Shown: positions 7,241-14,400, counted from the stretch's first letter. The stretch is 18,176 bases of DNA from Candidatus Zixiibacteriota bacterium (GCA_030613505.1 JAUWLW010000051.1:1-18176), one strand, 5' to 3'. Notes: generated by a model from the letters alone, not told the origin. Program-made: numbers and translations.

Positions 7241-7360
7241 GTGGTGGCGATTTTAATTTTGACGTCCATAGTCTGGGCGTCATTTATCATCGTAATCGAC
7301 GGGTATCCGCTCCGGAGCGACGAGGCCGAGTACAGCTTCACGGGCCGGCGGCGATGGTAA
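7241..7360 (+). pseudogene. Fragment of the GT-C glycosyltransferase family (N-terminal helix and DE motif)
   Basis: A 39-codon open stretch from GTG 7241 to TAA 7358-7360. It reads MVAILILTSIVWASFIIVID followed by GYPLRSDEAEYSF. This matches the N-terminus of the two genes directly downstream: the helix WGSFIVVIGG plus SDQREYYSAA in the first, and ALADAPLNADEAEYVTAARR in the second. It contains the first membrane helix and the acidic DE motif but then stops in GRRRW. No convincing ribosome site precedes it. It is best read as the remnant of a third tandem copy, left by deletion or unequal recombination. It could instead be a short leader peptide of the downstream genes. Confidence 0.6.
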
Positions 7361-7361
7361 G

Positions 7362-8753
7362 GTGCGAACGGAGATGACAACCCCCTTAGCCAAAAACGAG
7401 CCGCACGGCTTCGCCCGTACATGGCGGTTCGCGTTGATCGTCCTGTGCGTGACGGCTTTCGTATGGGGGTCGTTCATCGTAGTTATCGGCGGAATTGAAC
7501 CCGCGAGCGACCAGCGCGAGTACTATTCGGCCGCCACGAGGTTCGCGAAGGGCCTCGGCCTCACGCATCCCGGCGGCGAGCTGTACGTCCACATGCACCC
7601 GCCGCTGTACGCCATATTCCTGGGCCTGGTCTACCGCGTCGGCGGCGGCAACGTTACGGCGAGGGGCGTCCAGCTCGCGTTGGCCCTCGCTACGTTGGTC
7701 CTGGTCTTCTTGACGGCGCGGGCCGCTTTCGGCACCCGCGTGGCCCGAGCCACGCTAATCGCCGGCGCGGCGTACTTGCCCACGGCCTTCTACGCCACGC
7801 AGCTCCTGTCCGAGATACTGTTCACGTTCTTACTCGTGTCGGCGGCGTACGTTTTGTACGTGACGATGAAAAACGCCGAGGCCGGCCTCTGGCGCTACGC
7901 CGCCGCGGGCGTATTCTTGGGGCTGGCGGGCCTTACGCGCGGCGTCGCTTTGACCGTCGCGGTGGCGTTTGGGTTGTACATATTATTACGGCGCGGCTTG
8001 CCGTTGGGCCGGCGCGTCGCGGCGGCGGCGGCCTTGGCCGTGGCGGTCGTCGCCGCGGTGGCGCCGTGGAGCGCGTACGTCTATTCCAAGACGGGACAAT
8101 TCGTGCTGCTGGATACCAAGAGCTCGGCGGTGTTCTATTACGGCAACGGCGCGGGCACGCCCGACCACCACGCCTGGGACATAACCCACGCCGGCAGCTC
8201 GTTCGTCCCGCCGCCGGGCATCGCCGAAGCCGAAGACCGCTTCGACCACCCCCGCATATATCGCGCCGCCGCCCTCGACTACATAGCGGCACACCCCGTT
8301 AAGACCTTCGCGCGGTTCTGGTCGAAGTTGGCGGATATGTGGGAGCCGGAGCGGCTGTTCTTCGGCGGGTACCGCGGCGGGTATTTGCCCAACGCGCGGC
8401 AGCCGTTGATCTTCGGCTTTATCGGGGCCGAGGTCGCCGCGTCGGCCGCGGCGCTACTCTTGTTCTGGGCGGCGGTGCCGCTGATGCCCAGGAACGCGTG
8501 GCGCGACGTTGCGTTCATAGTGGTGTTGTGCACGTCATTGGCGTACGCGGCCACCGTCGCGCACCCGCGCTACAATTATCCGTTGATGGTCCTGGGCCTG
8601 CCGGCTATCGGGTACTTCTTCGCCGAGGCGTTAACTCGTATTAAGGCCGGGGCTTACTCGCGCCGGCGGTTGGCGCTCGCGGTCGCCGCCGTCGGGATAC
8701 TTATGCTAATTTGGGCCAGGATGGTTTGGCTGTTCGTCGCGCGCGGCAGTTGA
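7362..8753 (+). CDS. GT-C-type membrane glycosyltransferase (GT39/ArnT-like), copy 1
   Basis: The 463-residue polytopic protein starts with a hydrophilic end and a first helix, RFALIVLCVTAFVWGSFIVV. The first outer loop has SDQREYYSAATRFAKGLGL, then LYVHMHPPLYAIFLGL. In GT39-type enzymes the loop Asp-Glu/Asp pair is catalytic, and here the second position is Gln (DQ), unlike the DE of the neighbour. Later landmarks shared with the neighbour are EPERLFF, a HPRYNYPLM segment and the terminal WARMVWLFVARGS. It probably transfers sugar from a polyprenyl-phosphate carrier outside the membrane. GTG 7362 and ATG 7374 (MTTPLAKNE) are both possible starts. The next gene begins on its stop codon, so the two form an operon of diverged duplicates. 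Donor and acceptor are unknown. Confidence 0.78.
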   Translation: MRTEMTTPLAKNEPHGFARTWRFALIVLCVTAFVWGSFIVVIGGIEPASDQREYYSAATRFAKGLGLTHPGGELYVHMHPPLYAIFLGLVYRVGGGNVTARGVQLALALATLVLVFLTARAAFGTRVARATLIAGAAYLPTAFYATQLLSEILFTFLLVSAAYVLYVTMKNAEAGLWRYAAAGVFLGLAGLTRGVALTVAVAFGLYILLRRGLPLGRRVAAAAALAVAVVAAVAPWSAYVYSKTGQFVLLDTKSSAVFYYGNGAGTPDHHAWDITHAGSSFVPPPGIAEAEDRFDHPRIYRAAALDYIAAHPVKTFARFWSKLADMWEPERLFFGGYRGGYLPNARQPLIFGFIGAEVAASAAALLLFWAAVPLMPRNAWRDVAFIVVLCTSLAYAATVAHPRYNYPLMVLGLPAIGYFFAEALTRIKAGAYSRRRLALAVAAVGILMLIWARMVWLFVARGS

Positions 8754-10108
8754 GCCGGGGTTCGCGTTTGGCCGAGAAGCGAATACTCTTTTTACTGTTG
8801 CTGCTGGCGTTCGCCGTCCAGCTGGCGTTCGTGGTGGCCTTGGCCGACGCGCCGCTGAACGCCGACGAGGCGGAGTACGTGACCGCGGCCAGGCGTCTCG
8901 CCGGCGGCCTGGGCCTCACCGCGCCGGACGGCCAGCTCTACGTCCACCGCCATCCGCCGGGATACGCCGCTTTCGCAGCGGCGATATTTTACGTGGGGGG
9001 CGACGTCTTGGGTGTTCGGCTGGCGCAGGCCGTGCTCGCGGTCCTGACGCTGGGGCTGGTGTACGCGACGGCCCGGGGGGAGTTCGGCCCGAAGATTGGC
9101 GCCGCGGCCTTGCTCGCCGGCGCGCTGTACCTGCCCGCCGCTTACTATTCCACCAAGGTCTTGACGGAAACGCTCTTCACGTTCGCGCTCGTCCTGGGTA
9201 TATACCTGTTGGCGCGGGGGACGCGCGGCGCGCCGCGCTACCGTTGGCTCGCGTTCGCCGGGATAACCTTCGGCGCCGCGGCGCTGGTACGGTCGGTGGC
9301 GTTCCCGGTCGCGCTCGCGCTGGCGTTGTACCTGGCGCTGGGTCGCGACGGCTCGCGGCGCGCGCGGCTGGCGGGCGCGGCGACCTTCGCCTGCGGCCTG
9401 CTGGTCGTACTGGCGTTGTGGTCGGGGTACGTCTTCTCGCGGACGGGTCGCGTCGTCGCGACGGATACGAACGCGTCGGCGGTATTGTATATCGGAAACA
9501 ACCCCCGGGCGCCGTACCACCACACGTGGAAGGCGTTGGAGGACCCGGCGTCCTGCGCGCCGCTGCTCGAGGTGGCGGCCGCGGGCGAGGACGGCTTCCG
9601 CGTCGCGGCCAAGTACCGGCGGGAAGCGCTAGGGTATATCGCGACCCACCCGGCGCAGACGGCGCTCCGGAGTATCGGGCGGCTGCTCGACATGCTCGAG
9701 CCGGAGCGACTGTTCGCGGCGACGTACGCCGCCGGCCGCATCCCGGCCTTGCCCGCCGGCGTCGCCTGGCCTATGGTCGCGCTCGAGCTGGCCGCGGACG
9801 CCGCGGCGCTGGCGCTGTGCGGCCTCGGCCTGGTCCTCATGCCGGCGTCGCGGCTGCGCGGCATCCTGGCCGTCTCGTTCGCGGTAATCTTCGTCGCTCA
9901 CGGCGCGACGCTGGCGTACCCGCGGCACCACGTGCCGCTGGTGGTGGCGGCGCTGGCGGCGGTCGGTTACGTGCTGACGGCGGGCCTGCCGGCGCTGCGC
10001 GAGCGGCGGTTGTCGCGGCGGCAGTGGGCCGCGCTGGCCGTCGTGGCCGCGGCCTTGCTCGCCTCCTGGGCGCGGATGGTGTTGTTGTACGTGGCGTACC
10101 GGAGTTAA
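8750..10108 (+). CDS. GT-C-type membrane glycosyltransferase (GT39/ArnT-like), copy 2
   Basis: About 452 residues with around ten hydrophobic segments. The first helix is ILFLLLLLAFAVQLAFVVAL, followed by the acidic loop LNADEAEYVTAARRLAGGLG and then YVHRHPPGYAAFAAA. The DE pair fits the catalytic acidic motif of GT39/ArnT-like enzymes. It shares MLEPERLFAATY, a YPRHHVPLV segment and the terminal WARMVLLYVAYRS with the upstream copy. The TTG at 8750 overlaps the upstream TGA in a TTGA arrangement typical of translational coupling. A TTG at 8768 (MAEKRILF) is an alternative. A longer reading from 8711 is possible but would lie entirely inside the upstream gene. The predicted role is sugar transfer from a lipid carrier to an external acceptor. 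The substrate cannot be inferred. Confidence 0.78.
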   Translation: MSRGSRLAEKRILFLLLLLAFAVQLAFVVALADAPLNADEAEYVTAARRLAGGLGLTAPDGQLYVHRHPPGYAAFAAAIFYVGGDVLGVRLAQAVLAVLTLGLVYATARGEFGPKIGAAALLAGALYLPAAYYSTKVLTETLFTFALVLGIYLLARGTRGAPRYRWLAFAGITFGAAALVRSVAFPVALALALYLALGRDGSRRARLAGAATFACGLLVVLALWSGYVFSRTGRVVATDTNASAVLYIGNNPRAPYHHTWKALEDPASCAPLLEVAAAGEDGFRVAAKYRREALGYIATHPAQTALRSIGRLLDMLEPERLFAATYAAGRIPALPAGVAWPMVALELAADAAALALCGLGLVLMPASRLRGILAVSFAVIFVAHGATLAYPRHHVPLVVAALAAVGYVLTAGLPALRERRLSRRQWAALAVVAAALLASWARMVLLYVAYRS

Positions 10109-10140
10109 TTAAAAATCCCTCGAAATTTAAATACGGGTGT

Positions 10141-10222
10141 ACGTAAAGTAGGGGCCGGTCTTCAGACCGGCCCGCCCGACGCTAAATATTTATCGGGCCG
10201 ACCTTAAGGTCGGCCCCTACGT
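10141..10222. repeat. Nested palindromic element (MITE/REP-like)
   Basis: Outer inverted ends are ACGTA (10141-10145) with TACGT (10218-10222), and GTAGGGGCC (10148-10156) with GGCCCCTAC (10212-10220). Inside are an inverted repeat with 10-bp arms at 10152-10173 (GGGCCGGTCT and AGACCGGCCC) and a perfect 22-base palindrome at 10195-10216 centred on CCTTAAGG. The two palindromes differ in their cores but share GGGCC/GGCCC ends. No coding potential is seen. It sits at the boundary between the GC-rich glycosyltransferase gene and the AT-rich island. Confidence 0.8.
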
Positions 10223-10226
10223 AAAC

Positions 10227-10252
10227 AAAACCAGGCCTTAAAGGCCGGGCTT
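10227..10252 (-). terminator. Imperfect terminator of the NHL lipoprotein operon
   Basis: On the minus strand AAGCCCGGCCTT and AAGGCCTGGTTTT pair around a single T, with one mismatch and one wobble, followed by a T-rich tail. It resembles a degraded member of the AACCCGGCC hairpin family found at 11776, 14314, 14985 and 15970. Between it and the lipoprotein stop (10253-10291) only AT-rich sequence is seen. Confidence 0.6.
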
Positions 10253-10291
10253 AATAGCTACATTTCGGTTTTTAATTTTGGGAAAATTTTA

Positions 10292-11221
10292 CTACTTGAA
10301 ATATTGTATTCTATTGTTATCTCTGTCAACTACGTATATCGTTTTGTTAGCAGAAACGGCCAAATCTTTTGTAAACTGAAACTCTCCGTTTCCCGAACCC
10401 CACTTACCGAACCTCCAAATAAAACCCCCAGTACTGGAGAAATGTTGGACGGCAACACCGTCCGATACGTAAATTTTACCTTCCGAGTCCACAGTTATCC
10501 CATTAGGGAGGGCGAATTCCCCTTTACCGTTACCTTGTTTGCCCCATTTGCCTAAGAAGCTACCCGAACGCGAGAAATATTGGATACGCGAGTTACCGGT
10601 ATCGGCAACGTATACATTTCCGTTTGGAGCGACCGCGATGCCTTCTGGTTTGTCGAATTTACCCTCGGCGCTGCCGAAAGAACCCCAAGTGCCAAAAAGA
10701 GAACCGGTGGAGGTAAAGTATTGTACGCGGTTATTTTCAGTATCGGCTATATAAACATTTTCATCGGGCCCTATAGCAATACCCATTGCCGATGAAAACA
10801 GCCTTTCCCATTTACCTAAATATCCTCCGGTATTAGAAAAATATTGCAAACGGCTTGAATCTAGAACATATATGTTACCATTATCCGTAGATGCTATACT
10901 GGACGGGTAAAATAACTCCCCGTTGCCTAGGCCCCGAGTTCCCCATTTACCTAAGAAACTCCCCGTATCTGAAAAGTATTGTACCCGGTGATTCCTGTAG
11001 TCTGTTACGTAAATATTACCGTTATCTCCGATACAAATCCCCCATGGTAGACTAAATTCCCCGTTACCGGTACCTTTATCCCCCCACTTCCCGGCGAATT
11101 TAGGAACCTCCGGTTCGGTAGGTTCGGGCTCAGTGGTAGAATCTGAACACGCGAGGCCGAAAACCAGGATTCCGGAAACGGTCAATAGCTTAGGTATATT
11201 TACTATAATTCCGTGAGCCAT
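10292..11221 (-). CDS. NHL-repeat beta-propeller lipoprotein
   Basis: The 309-residue product has an N-terminal export signal ending GILVFGLACSDST, in which Cys25 is the probable lipidation site. A Pro/Glu-rich linker (TTEPEPTEPEVP) follows. Six NHL repeats of about 45 residues fill the rest, each with the pattern GKWGxxGxGxGEFxxPxGIxVxxxGNIYVxDxxNxRVQYF. A six-bladed propeller is therefore expected. NHL propellers usually bind proteins, glycans or RNA, and exported ones are thought to bind surface partners. Base composition and codon choice (many AAA, TAT, ATA) are strikingly AT-rich beside its neighbours. It starts three bases after the stop of the GIY-YIG-like gene, so the two are co-transcribed. 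It lacks the PASxGRxKALYR tail, as does the other lipoprotein. Function beyond binding is unknown. Confidence 0.87.
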   Translation of the reverse strand: MAHGIIVNIPKLLTVSGILVFGLACSDSTTEPEPTEPEVPKFAGKWGDKGTGNGEFSLPWGICIGDNGNIYVTDYRNHRVQYFSDTGSFLGKWGTRGLGNGELFYPSSIASTDNGNIYVLDSSRLQYFSNTGGYLGKWERLFSSAMGIAIGPDENVYIADTENNRVQYFTSTGSLFGTWGSFGSAEGKFDKPEGIAVAPNGNVYVADTGNSRIQYFSRSGSFLGKWGKQGNGKGEFALPNGITVDSEGKIYVSDGVAVQHFSSTGGFIWRFGKWGSGNGEFQFTKDLAVSANKTIYVVDRDNNRIQYFK

Positions 11222-11224
11222 TTT

Positions 11225-11698
11225 TTACCCCGCTCGATTACTTATTATGCCTTTAAGGTTTTTTAAAATATCTTTTAAGTATTTGTCGACCATCGCCGTC
11301 TGTGGCTTGGTTAATTTATTTCGAAAACCCACTTTTTTGTTTAATATTACGAAATCCGTTTTTTTGCGCAAACAATTTATTAACTCTTTTTCTATCGCTT
11401 CAATTATTAACCGCCAATTATTTTTCCCCTTTCTATCGGCGTAGCTTTTTATATTGTATATCCTTATTTCGTATTCGTGACTCTCAATTATTTTATCGTT
11501 ATAGTTAAGTATTTTCGCTATTACGTTTTCGGTACTGTTGCGTGTTAAACCGAAGTGGCGGCCTATCCTTTCTAAAGCGCTACGGGCGTGTGTCGAACCA
11601 ACGTATAATTTGGGCTTTTTATTTTTTAGGATTATTAAGTATACGTTGTACCCTCTCGATACTAAATTACCGGGTATTTTCAGTTTCGTTATTTTCAC
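11225..11698 (-). CDS. GIY-YIG nuclease-superfamily-like protein
   Basis: A basic protein of 157 residues. Residues 17-22 (YNVYLI) and 31-36 (LYVGST) match the two halves of the GIY-YIG motif. Arg44 and His48 in ALERIGRHFG are in the place of the conserved basic residues, and a Glu near residues 103-105 (EKEL) could be the metal-binding acid. Such domains cleave DNA in repair, restriction and mobile endonucleases. The C-terminal part is Lys-rich and unrecognised. The gene is very AT-rich. It begins with GTG at 11698, six bases after an extended -10 box, so the mRNA is predicted to be leaderless. It lies just upstream of the NHL lipoprotein, an odd partner for a nuclease. The fold call is by motif only, and catalytic activity is unproven. 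Confidence 0.55.
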   Translation of the reverse strand: MKITKLKIPGNLVSRGYNVYLIILKNKKPKLYVGSTHARSALERIGRHFGLTRNSTENVIAKILNYNDKIIESHEYEIRIYNIKSYADRKGKNNWRLIIEAIEKELINCLRKKTDFVILNKKVGFRNKLTKPQTAMVDKYLKDILKNLKGIISNRAG

Positions 11699-11704
11699 GA
11701 CTAA

Positions 11705-11713
11705 ATTATAGCA
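11705..11713 (-). promoter_or_regulatory. Extended -10 promoter, predicted leaderless
   Basis: On the minus strand TGC is followed directly by TATAAT (11710-11705), an extended -10 element. The -35 region is weak (GTAAAA at 17 bases). Only six bases separate the -10 box from GTG 11698, so transcription should begin on the start codon itself. Confidence 0.65.
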
Positions 11714-11775
11714 TAAAAAAATTCGTCTTTTACATATATTTTCTTACACAGGTATGGGACCTTTAAAATAATAAT

Positions 11776-11799
11776 AAACCCGGCCTTACGGCCGGGTTT
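11776..11799. terminator. Bidirectional hairpin terminator
   Basis: AAACCCGGCC (11776-11785) pairs perfectly with GGCCGGGTTT (11790-11799) around TTAC. T-rich sequence follows on both strands. It terminates the minus-strand SH3-like gene and separates the GC-rich block from the AT-rich island. The stretch 11714-11775 contains no gene. Confidence 0.8.
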
Positions 11800-11824
11800 C
11801 TTTTTAACGAAAGACGATAGCCGT

Positions 11825-12301
11825 TCATTCGTCGCCGAGGGGCGCGAGCGCCGGGGCGGATAGCCAGCCGCGCTGGCCCTCCGCCGTCGTTATCTGGCGC
11901 CAGGTAACGTTGCCGGCGTCGTCCGTCGCCGGCGGGCCGGTCTCGGCGACGCCCTCTCCCCGCTTCAGCCGCGCGCGCTCGGTACGCGCGACGGCCGGGA
12001 CGCCAACGAGTATGGTCTCCTTGGCGGCGACGTCGTAGGCGCGGCCGAAGTAATCCCATTCAGCCAGGCCCTGGCGGGCGTCTTCCAGCGTGACGAGGCA
12101 GTACGTCCGGGCGCTCTCGGGCGAGCCGACCTCCTCCGCGATTACCGGCGTCCAATACGGCAGCCGCTCGAGTACGTAGTCGTCCTCGTAGTTGTGGTCC
12201 TCGTCGTAAACTACCGCGCCTTCCACGACGACGAGGTGCGTCGGCGCGAAGGCGAGGGCCGCGGAGGCGGCGAAGGCTATTAACGGCGCGAGTCGGAGCA
12301 C
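11825..12301 (-). CDS. Exported protein with SH3-like (bacterial SH3) region
   Basis: The 158-residue protein starts at GTG 12301 with a signal peptide, MLRLAPLIAFAASAALAFA. Two segments have the small beta-barrel pattern of bacterial SH3 modules. The first starts VVVEGAVVYDEDHNYED and the second starts ILVGVPAVARTERARLKRGE, ending in the WRQITTAEGQRGWL-type strand that closes SH3b domains. Such modules usually bind cell-wall peptides or other surface ligands. The gene begins one base after the stop of the upstream secreted propeller, so the two are probably translated from one mRNA and might act together outside the cell. No catalytic domain or lipobox is visible, and the PASxGRxKALYR tail is absent. 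Domain call moderate, exact role unknown. Confidence 0.65.
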   Translation of the reverse strand: MLRLAPLIAFAASAALAFAPTHLVVVEGAVVYDEDHNYEDDYVLERLPYWTPVIAEEVGSPESARTYCLVTLEDARQGLAEWDYFGRAYDVAAKETILVGVPAVARTERARLKRGEGVAETGPPATDDAGNVTWRQITTAEGQRGWLSAPALAPLGDE

Positions 12302-12302
12302 G

Positions 12303-13100
12303 TTATCTGTAGAGCGCTTTAATCCTGCCTACCGAGGCCGGCGCTACGGCCGGGTATCGGACCGGGCAGTGGATAATAAGTATGTGGGGGTCCGAAAGGG
12401 TCTGGGAGGAAACCCAGAGATATTCGCCGTAGTAGTCGAGGCCCCGGGGTATGTGGGCCGCCGTTATCGGCGGGAACGACGCTACCAGCGAGCCGTGCGT
12501 GTCGTAAGCGTGGTAATAGGGGTGATAGTCGTCTCGCGGAAGCCACAGCCACCCGTTGCCGTAATCCCACGCGATTTCCGACCACGGCGTTATCTCGGGC
12601 TTGAAGGAGTCGATGAAGCTGCCCGCGGTCGTGAAGCGCAAAAGGTGTTGGCCGTAGATGCCTATCGACACGGACATCAGTATGGACTTGATGGGCGCCG
12701 GTTCGCCGCGAGGAGTTTCGAAATCGACGCTCGAGCAGCCTTGGGTGATTATGGGCATCGACGAATAGATGCTGCCCGTCCCCTCGTTGCAGCGGTGGAA
12801 CCACACCGGCGCGAAGCCCTGGTCGTGCATCCACAGGTAGGGGCCTTCCTCGAACGCCATGCCGGCGACGGTGCCGCCGACAGTGGGCGCGTACGAGTTG
12901 ACGACGCTTCCGGTCCAGCGCTCGATGCGGTATACGCGGAAAAGTCCGGTGATGTACGCGTATAAGTAGCGGTCGCCGACGGACATCGCGTACGCGTTTC
13001 TTCCCTCGGGGCACGGGTACGAGGCGACTATCTCCCCCATGTAACCGTGCGCCGCGCCGGCGGTTGCTAGCAGTATCCCCAACGCTATCGCTTTTCTCAT
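12303..13100 (-). CDS. Secreted WD40/NHL-like propeller protein with C-terminal tail motif
   Basis: Starts at ATG 13100 with GGAGGG five bases upstream. It encodes 265 residues with a signal peptide, MRKAIALGILLATAGAAHG. The body has repeated strands with aromatic ends, for example GNGWLWLPRDDYHPYYHAYD and RGLDYYGEYLWVSS, suggesting a beta-propeller. It resembles the protein at 15188-15946 in both repeat style (GYLWISEFDSRDVWQCTT) and ending. The last residues are APASVGRIKALYR, matching the tails of two other exported proteins here. Several cysteines (YPCPEG, HRCNEG, QGCSS, IHCP) might form disulfides. It is the first gene of a two-gene operon with the SH3-like exported protein. Function not recognised. 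Confidence 0.8.
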   Translation of the reverse strand: MRKAIALGILLATAGAAHGYMGEIVASYPCPEGRNAYAMSVGDRYLYAYITGLFRVYRIERWTGSVVNSYAPTVGGTVAGMAFEEGPYLWMHDQGFAPVWFHRCNEGTGSIYSSMPIITQGCSSVDFETPRGEPAPIKSILMSVSIGIYGQHLLRFTTAGSFIDSFKPEITPWSEIAWDYGNGWLWLPRDDYHPYYHAYDTHGSLVASFPPITAAHIPRGLDYYGEYLWVSSQTLSDPHILIIHCPVRYPAVAPASVGRIKALYR

Positions 13101-13171
13101 CTTACCCTCCTCGAGTGCGTAGAACTTTTTTAATAAGTTACGTGCCCCGCTTTAAAAACCGCCGGGCCGCA

Positions 13172-13705
13172 TTACCCCGTTCGTACGAATTGGAACGTGT
13201 ACTTGGGCTTTTTCGAGAACTCGAAGAAGCCGCCGGCGCGCACGGCGGCGATGGCCTCCTCGGGTTTCAGGTGGTGGTCGGAGAAGGAAAGGATGCCCCG
13301 TGGTTTCAGGACGCGCGCCAGCTCGGCCAGGACCGCCTCCGGCTCGTCGAGCTCGTGGAAGACGTCGTAGAGGAGGACGACGTCTACGCTCTCGTCCGGT
13401 AGGCCGGTAGCGCCGTCGGACTGGATGGTCTCGACGTACGCGAGCTTCTTCCGGCGGGTTTTCTTTTGGACCGACTCGAAGGCGAGCGGGTGGATGTCCA
13501 GCGCGTATACTTTACCCGCCGGGCCGACGGCCTTCGCCGCGGCTACGGTGAAGCCGCCGCGGCCGCAGCCGAAGTCGAGGACCGTATCCCCCGCCTTGAC
13601 GCCTGCCTCTGCCACCCATCTCTTGGGAGGGTTGAAGAAGTCCCGGATCGCGGAGTGTACCGCGAACATCCGGAAGTGGCTTTCGGTCATCGGCTCATGC
13701 GGCAC
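13172..13705 (-). CDS. Class I SAM-dependent methyltransferase
   Basis: The 177-residue Rossmann-fold protein has the SAM-binding motif I VLDFGCGRGG (residues 43-51), an acidic residue binding the ribose at Asp70 (VYALDIHP), and the motif IV-like DVVLLYDVFHELDEPE near residue 108. A RVLKPRGILSFSDHH segment follows, as in UbiE/Methyltransf_11-type enzymes. The small size and lack of a substrate domain prevent naming the substrate. The start is GTG 13705 with AGGAGG upstream, inside the end of the TPR gene. The four-base gap indicates an operon. No clear terminator follows: GC-rich sequence leads to TTTTT at about 13155-13159 but the hairpin is imperfect. Sequence 13106-13171 otherwise holds only an uncertain promoter for the next gene. 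Confidence 0.85.
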   Translation of the reverse strand: MPHEPMTESHFRMFAVHSAIRDFFNPPKRWVAEAGVKAGDTVLDFGCGRGGFTVAAAKAVGPAGKVYALDIHPLAFESVQKKTRRKKLAYVETIQSDGATGLPDESVDVVLLYDVFHELDEPEAVLAELARVLKPRGILSFSDHHLKPEEAIAAVRAGGFFEFSKKPKYTFQFVRTG

Positions 13706-13709
13706 GCGG

Positions 13710-14261
13710 TCACTCCTCCTTTTTCTTAAACGCCACCAGTTCCGGGAACCAGTCCTCGTCGCGGAAACGGGCGAGGTCGACGTCGGTCGCGGCGAAGACG
13801 TTGGAGGAGGGTTCTAGGCGTAGCGCCTCGGCCAGCTGTTCGCGGCACTTCTCGGCGTCGCCGCGCTTGGCCCAGTAGCAGGCGAAGTTGTAGCGATGCA
13901 TCGCGCCCTCCAGCTCGAGGGCGATGGCGCGCTCGAAGTCGGCGCGCGCCTCCTCCAGCCGGCCCGCGTATTCGTGCGCCGTGGCGCGGGTGCTGAAGGC
14001 GCGCGCGTTTGTGGGGTCGGCTTTGAGTATGGCCTCGGCGATGGCGAGCGCCTCGTCGACGCGGCCCAGGCGGGCCAGCGCCAGGCCCCGGCCCATCTGC
14101 GCGCGGGACTCGGCGACGTCTTCCTTTAATACGTCGTCGAAGGTGCGGAGGGCCTCGTCGTTGCGGCCCTCGCGGAGGTAGTTCAGGCCGATGGTGACCT
14201 GCGCGTCGAGGCGGATCTTGCGGGCTTCTTCCTCGGTGGGGGGACGTTTATTCTCGGCCAT
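13710..14261 (-). CDS. Tetratricopeptide-repeat protein
   Basis: A cytoplasmic protein of about 183 residues with four or more TPR-like helical pairs. Successive units include GLNYLREGRNDEALRTFDDV, ARLGRVDEALAIAEAILKAD, THEYAGRLEEARADFERAIA and CYWAKRGDAEKCREQLAEAL. TPR arrays mediate protein-protein contacts, and no enzyme domain is fused. ATG 14261 (MAENKRPP) is chosen because a TATAAT box lies at 14277-14272, so longer starts at 14273 and 14366 would lie inside or upstream of the promoter. The predicted leader is only about four bases. It is the first gene of an operon with the methyltransferase, with a four-base gap. The TPR protein could present the methyltransferase to a partner, which is inference. 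Confidence 0.8.
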   Translation of the reverse strand: MAENKRPPTEEEARKIRLDAQVTIGLNYLREGRNDEALRTFDDVLKEDVAESRAQMGRGLALARLGRVDEALAIAEAILKADPTNARAFSTRATAHEYAGRLEEARADFERAIALELEGAMHRYNFACYWAKRGDAEKCREQLAEALRLEPSSNVFAATDVDLARFRDEDWFPELVAFKKKEE

Positions 14262-14271
14262 AGGCGCCGCC

Positions 14272-14300
14272 ATTATATAACAAGAACCGGGTTTTGTCGA
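14272..14300 (-). promoter_or_regulatory. Promoter of the TPR-methyltransferase operon
   Basis: On the minus strand TCGACA (14300-14295), 17 bases, and a consensus TATAAT (14277-14272). The start codon at 14261 is ten bases beyond the -10 box, so the mRNA is nearly leaderless. Confidence 0.75.
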
Positions 14301-14313
14301 GGGGGATACGGAA

Positions 14314-14335
14314 AACCCGGCCTGGCAGCCGGGTT
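14314..14335. terminator. AACCCGGC-family hairpin, site A
   Basis: AACCCGGC (14314-14321) pairs with GCCGGGTT (14328-14335) around CTGGCA. It is followed by the box described at 14339-14370. No gene ends here on either strand, so it may insulate the TPR promoter from upstream transcription or be a relic. Between 14370 and 14400 nothing else is seen. Confidence 0.55.
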
Positions 14336-14338
14336 CAC

Positions 14339-14370
14339 TAAGAGGAGAGGATAGGGAGAATCCCACCCCC
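14339..14370. repeat. Purine-rich box next to hairpin, copy A
   Basis: TAAGAGGAGAGGATAGGG (14339-14356) is identical to 15998-16015, each 3-4 bases after an AACCCGGC hairpin. The following AGAATCCCACC is a diverged version of the GTCCTAC end seen in copies B and C. Confidence 0.75.
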
Positions 14371-14400
14371 CCGGCCTTTGTGCGGGGTCGGCCTTTAAGC

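Noticed and set aside
10141-10222. CRISPR-like repeats
   Set aside because: Only two dissimilar palindromes with no regular spacers, and no cas genes nearby.
12369-12965. Plus-strand frame of about 200 codons opposite the secreted propeller
   Set aside because: No ribosome site or recognisable pattern. The opposite strand has a signal peptide, a good ribosome site and the shared tail.
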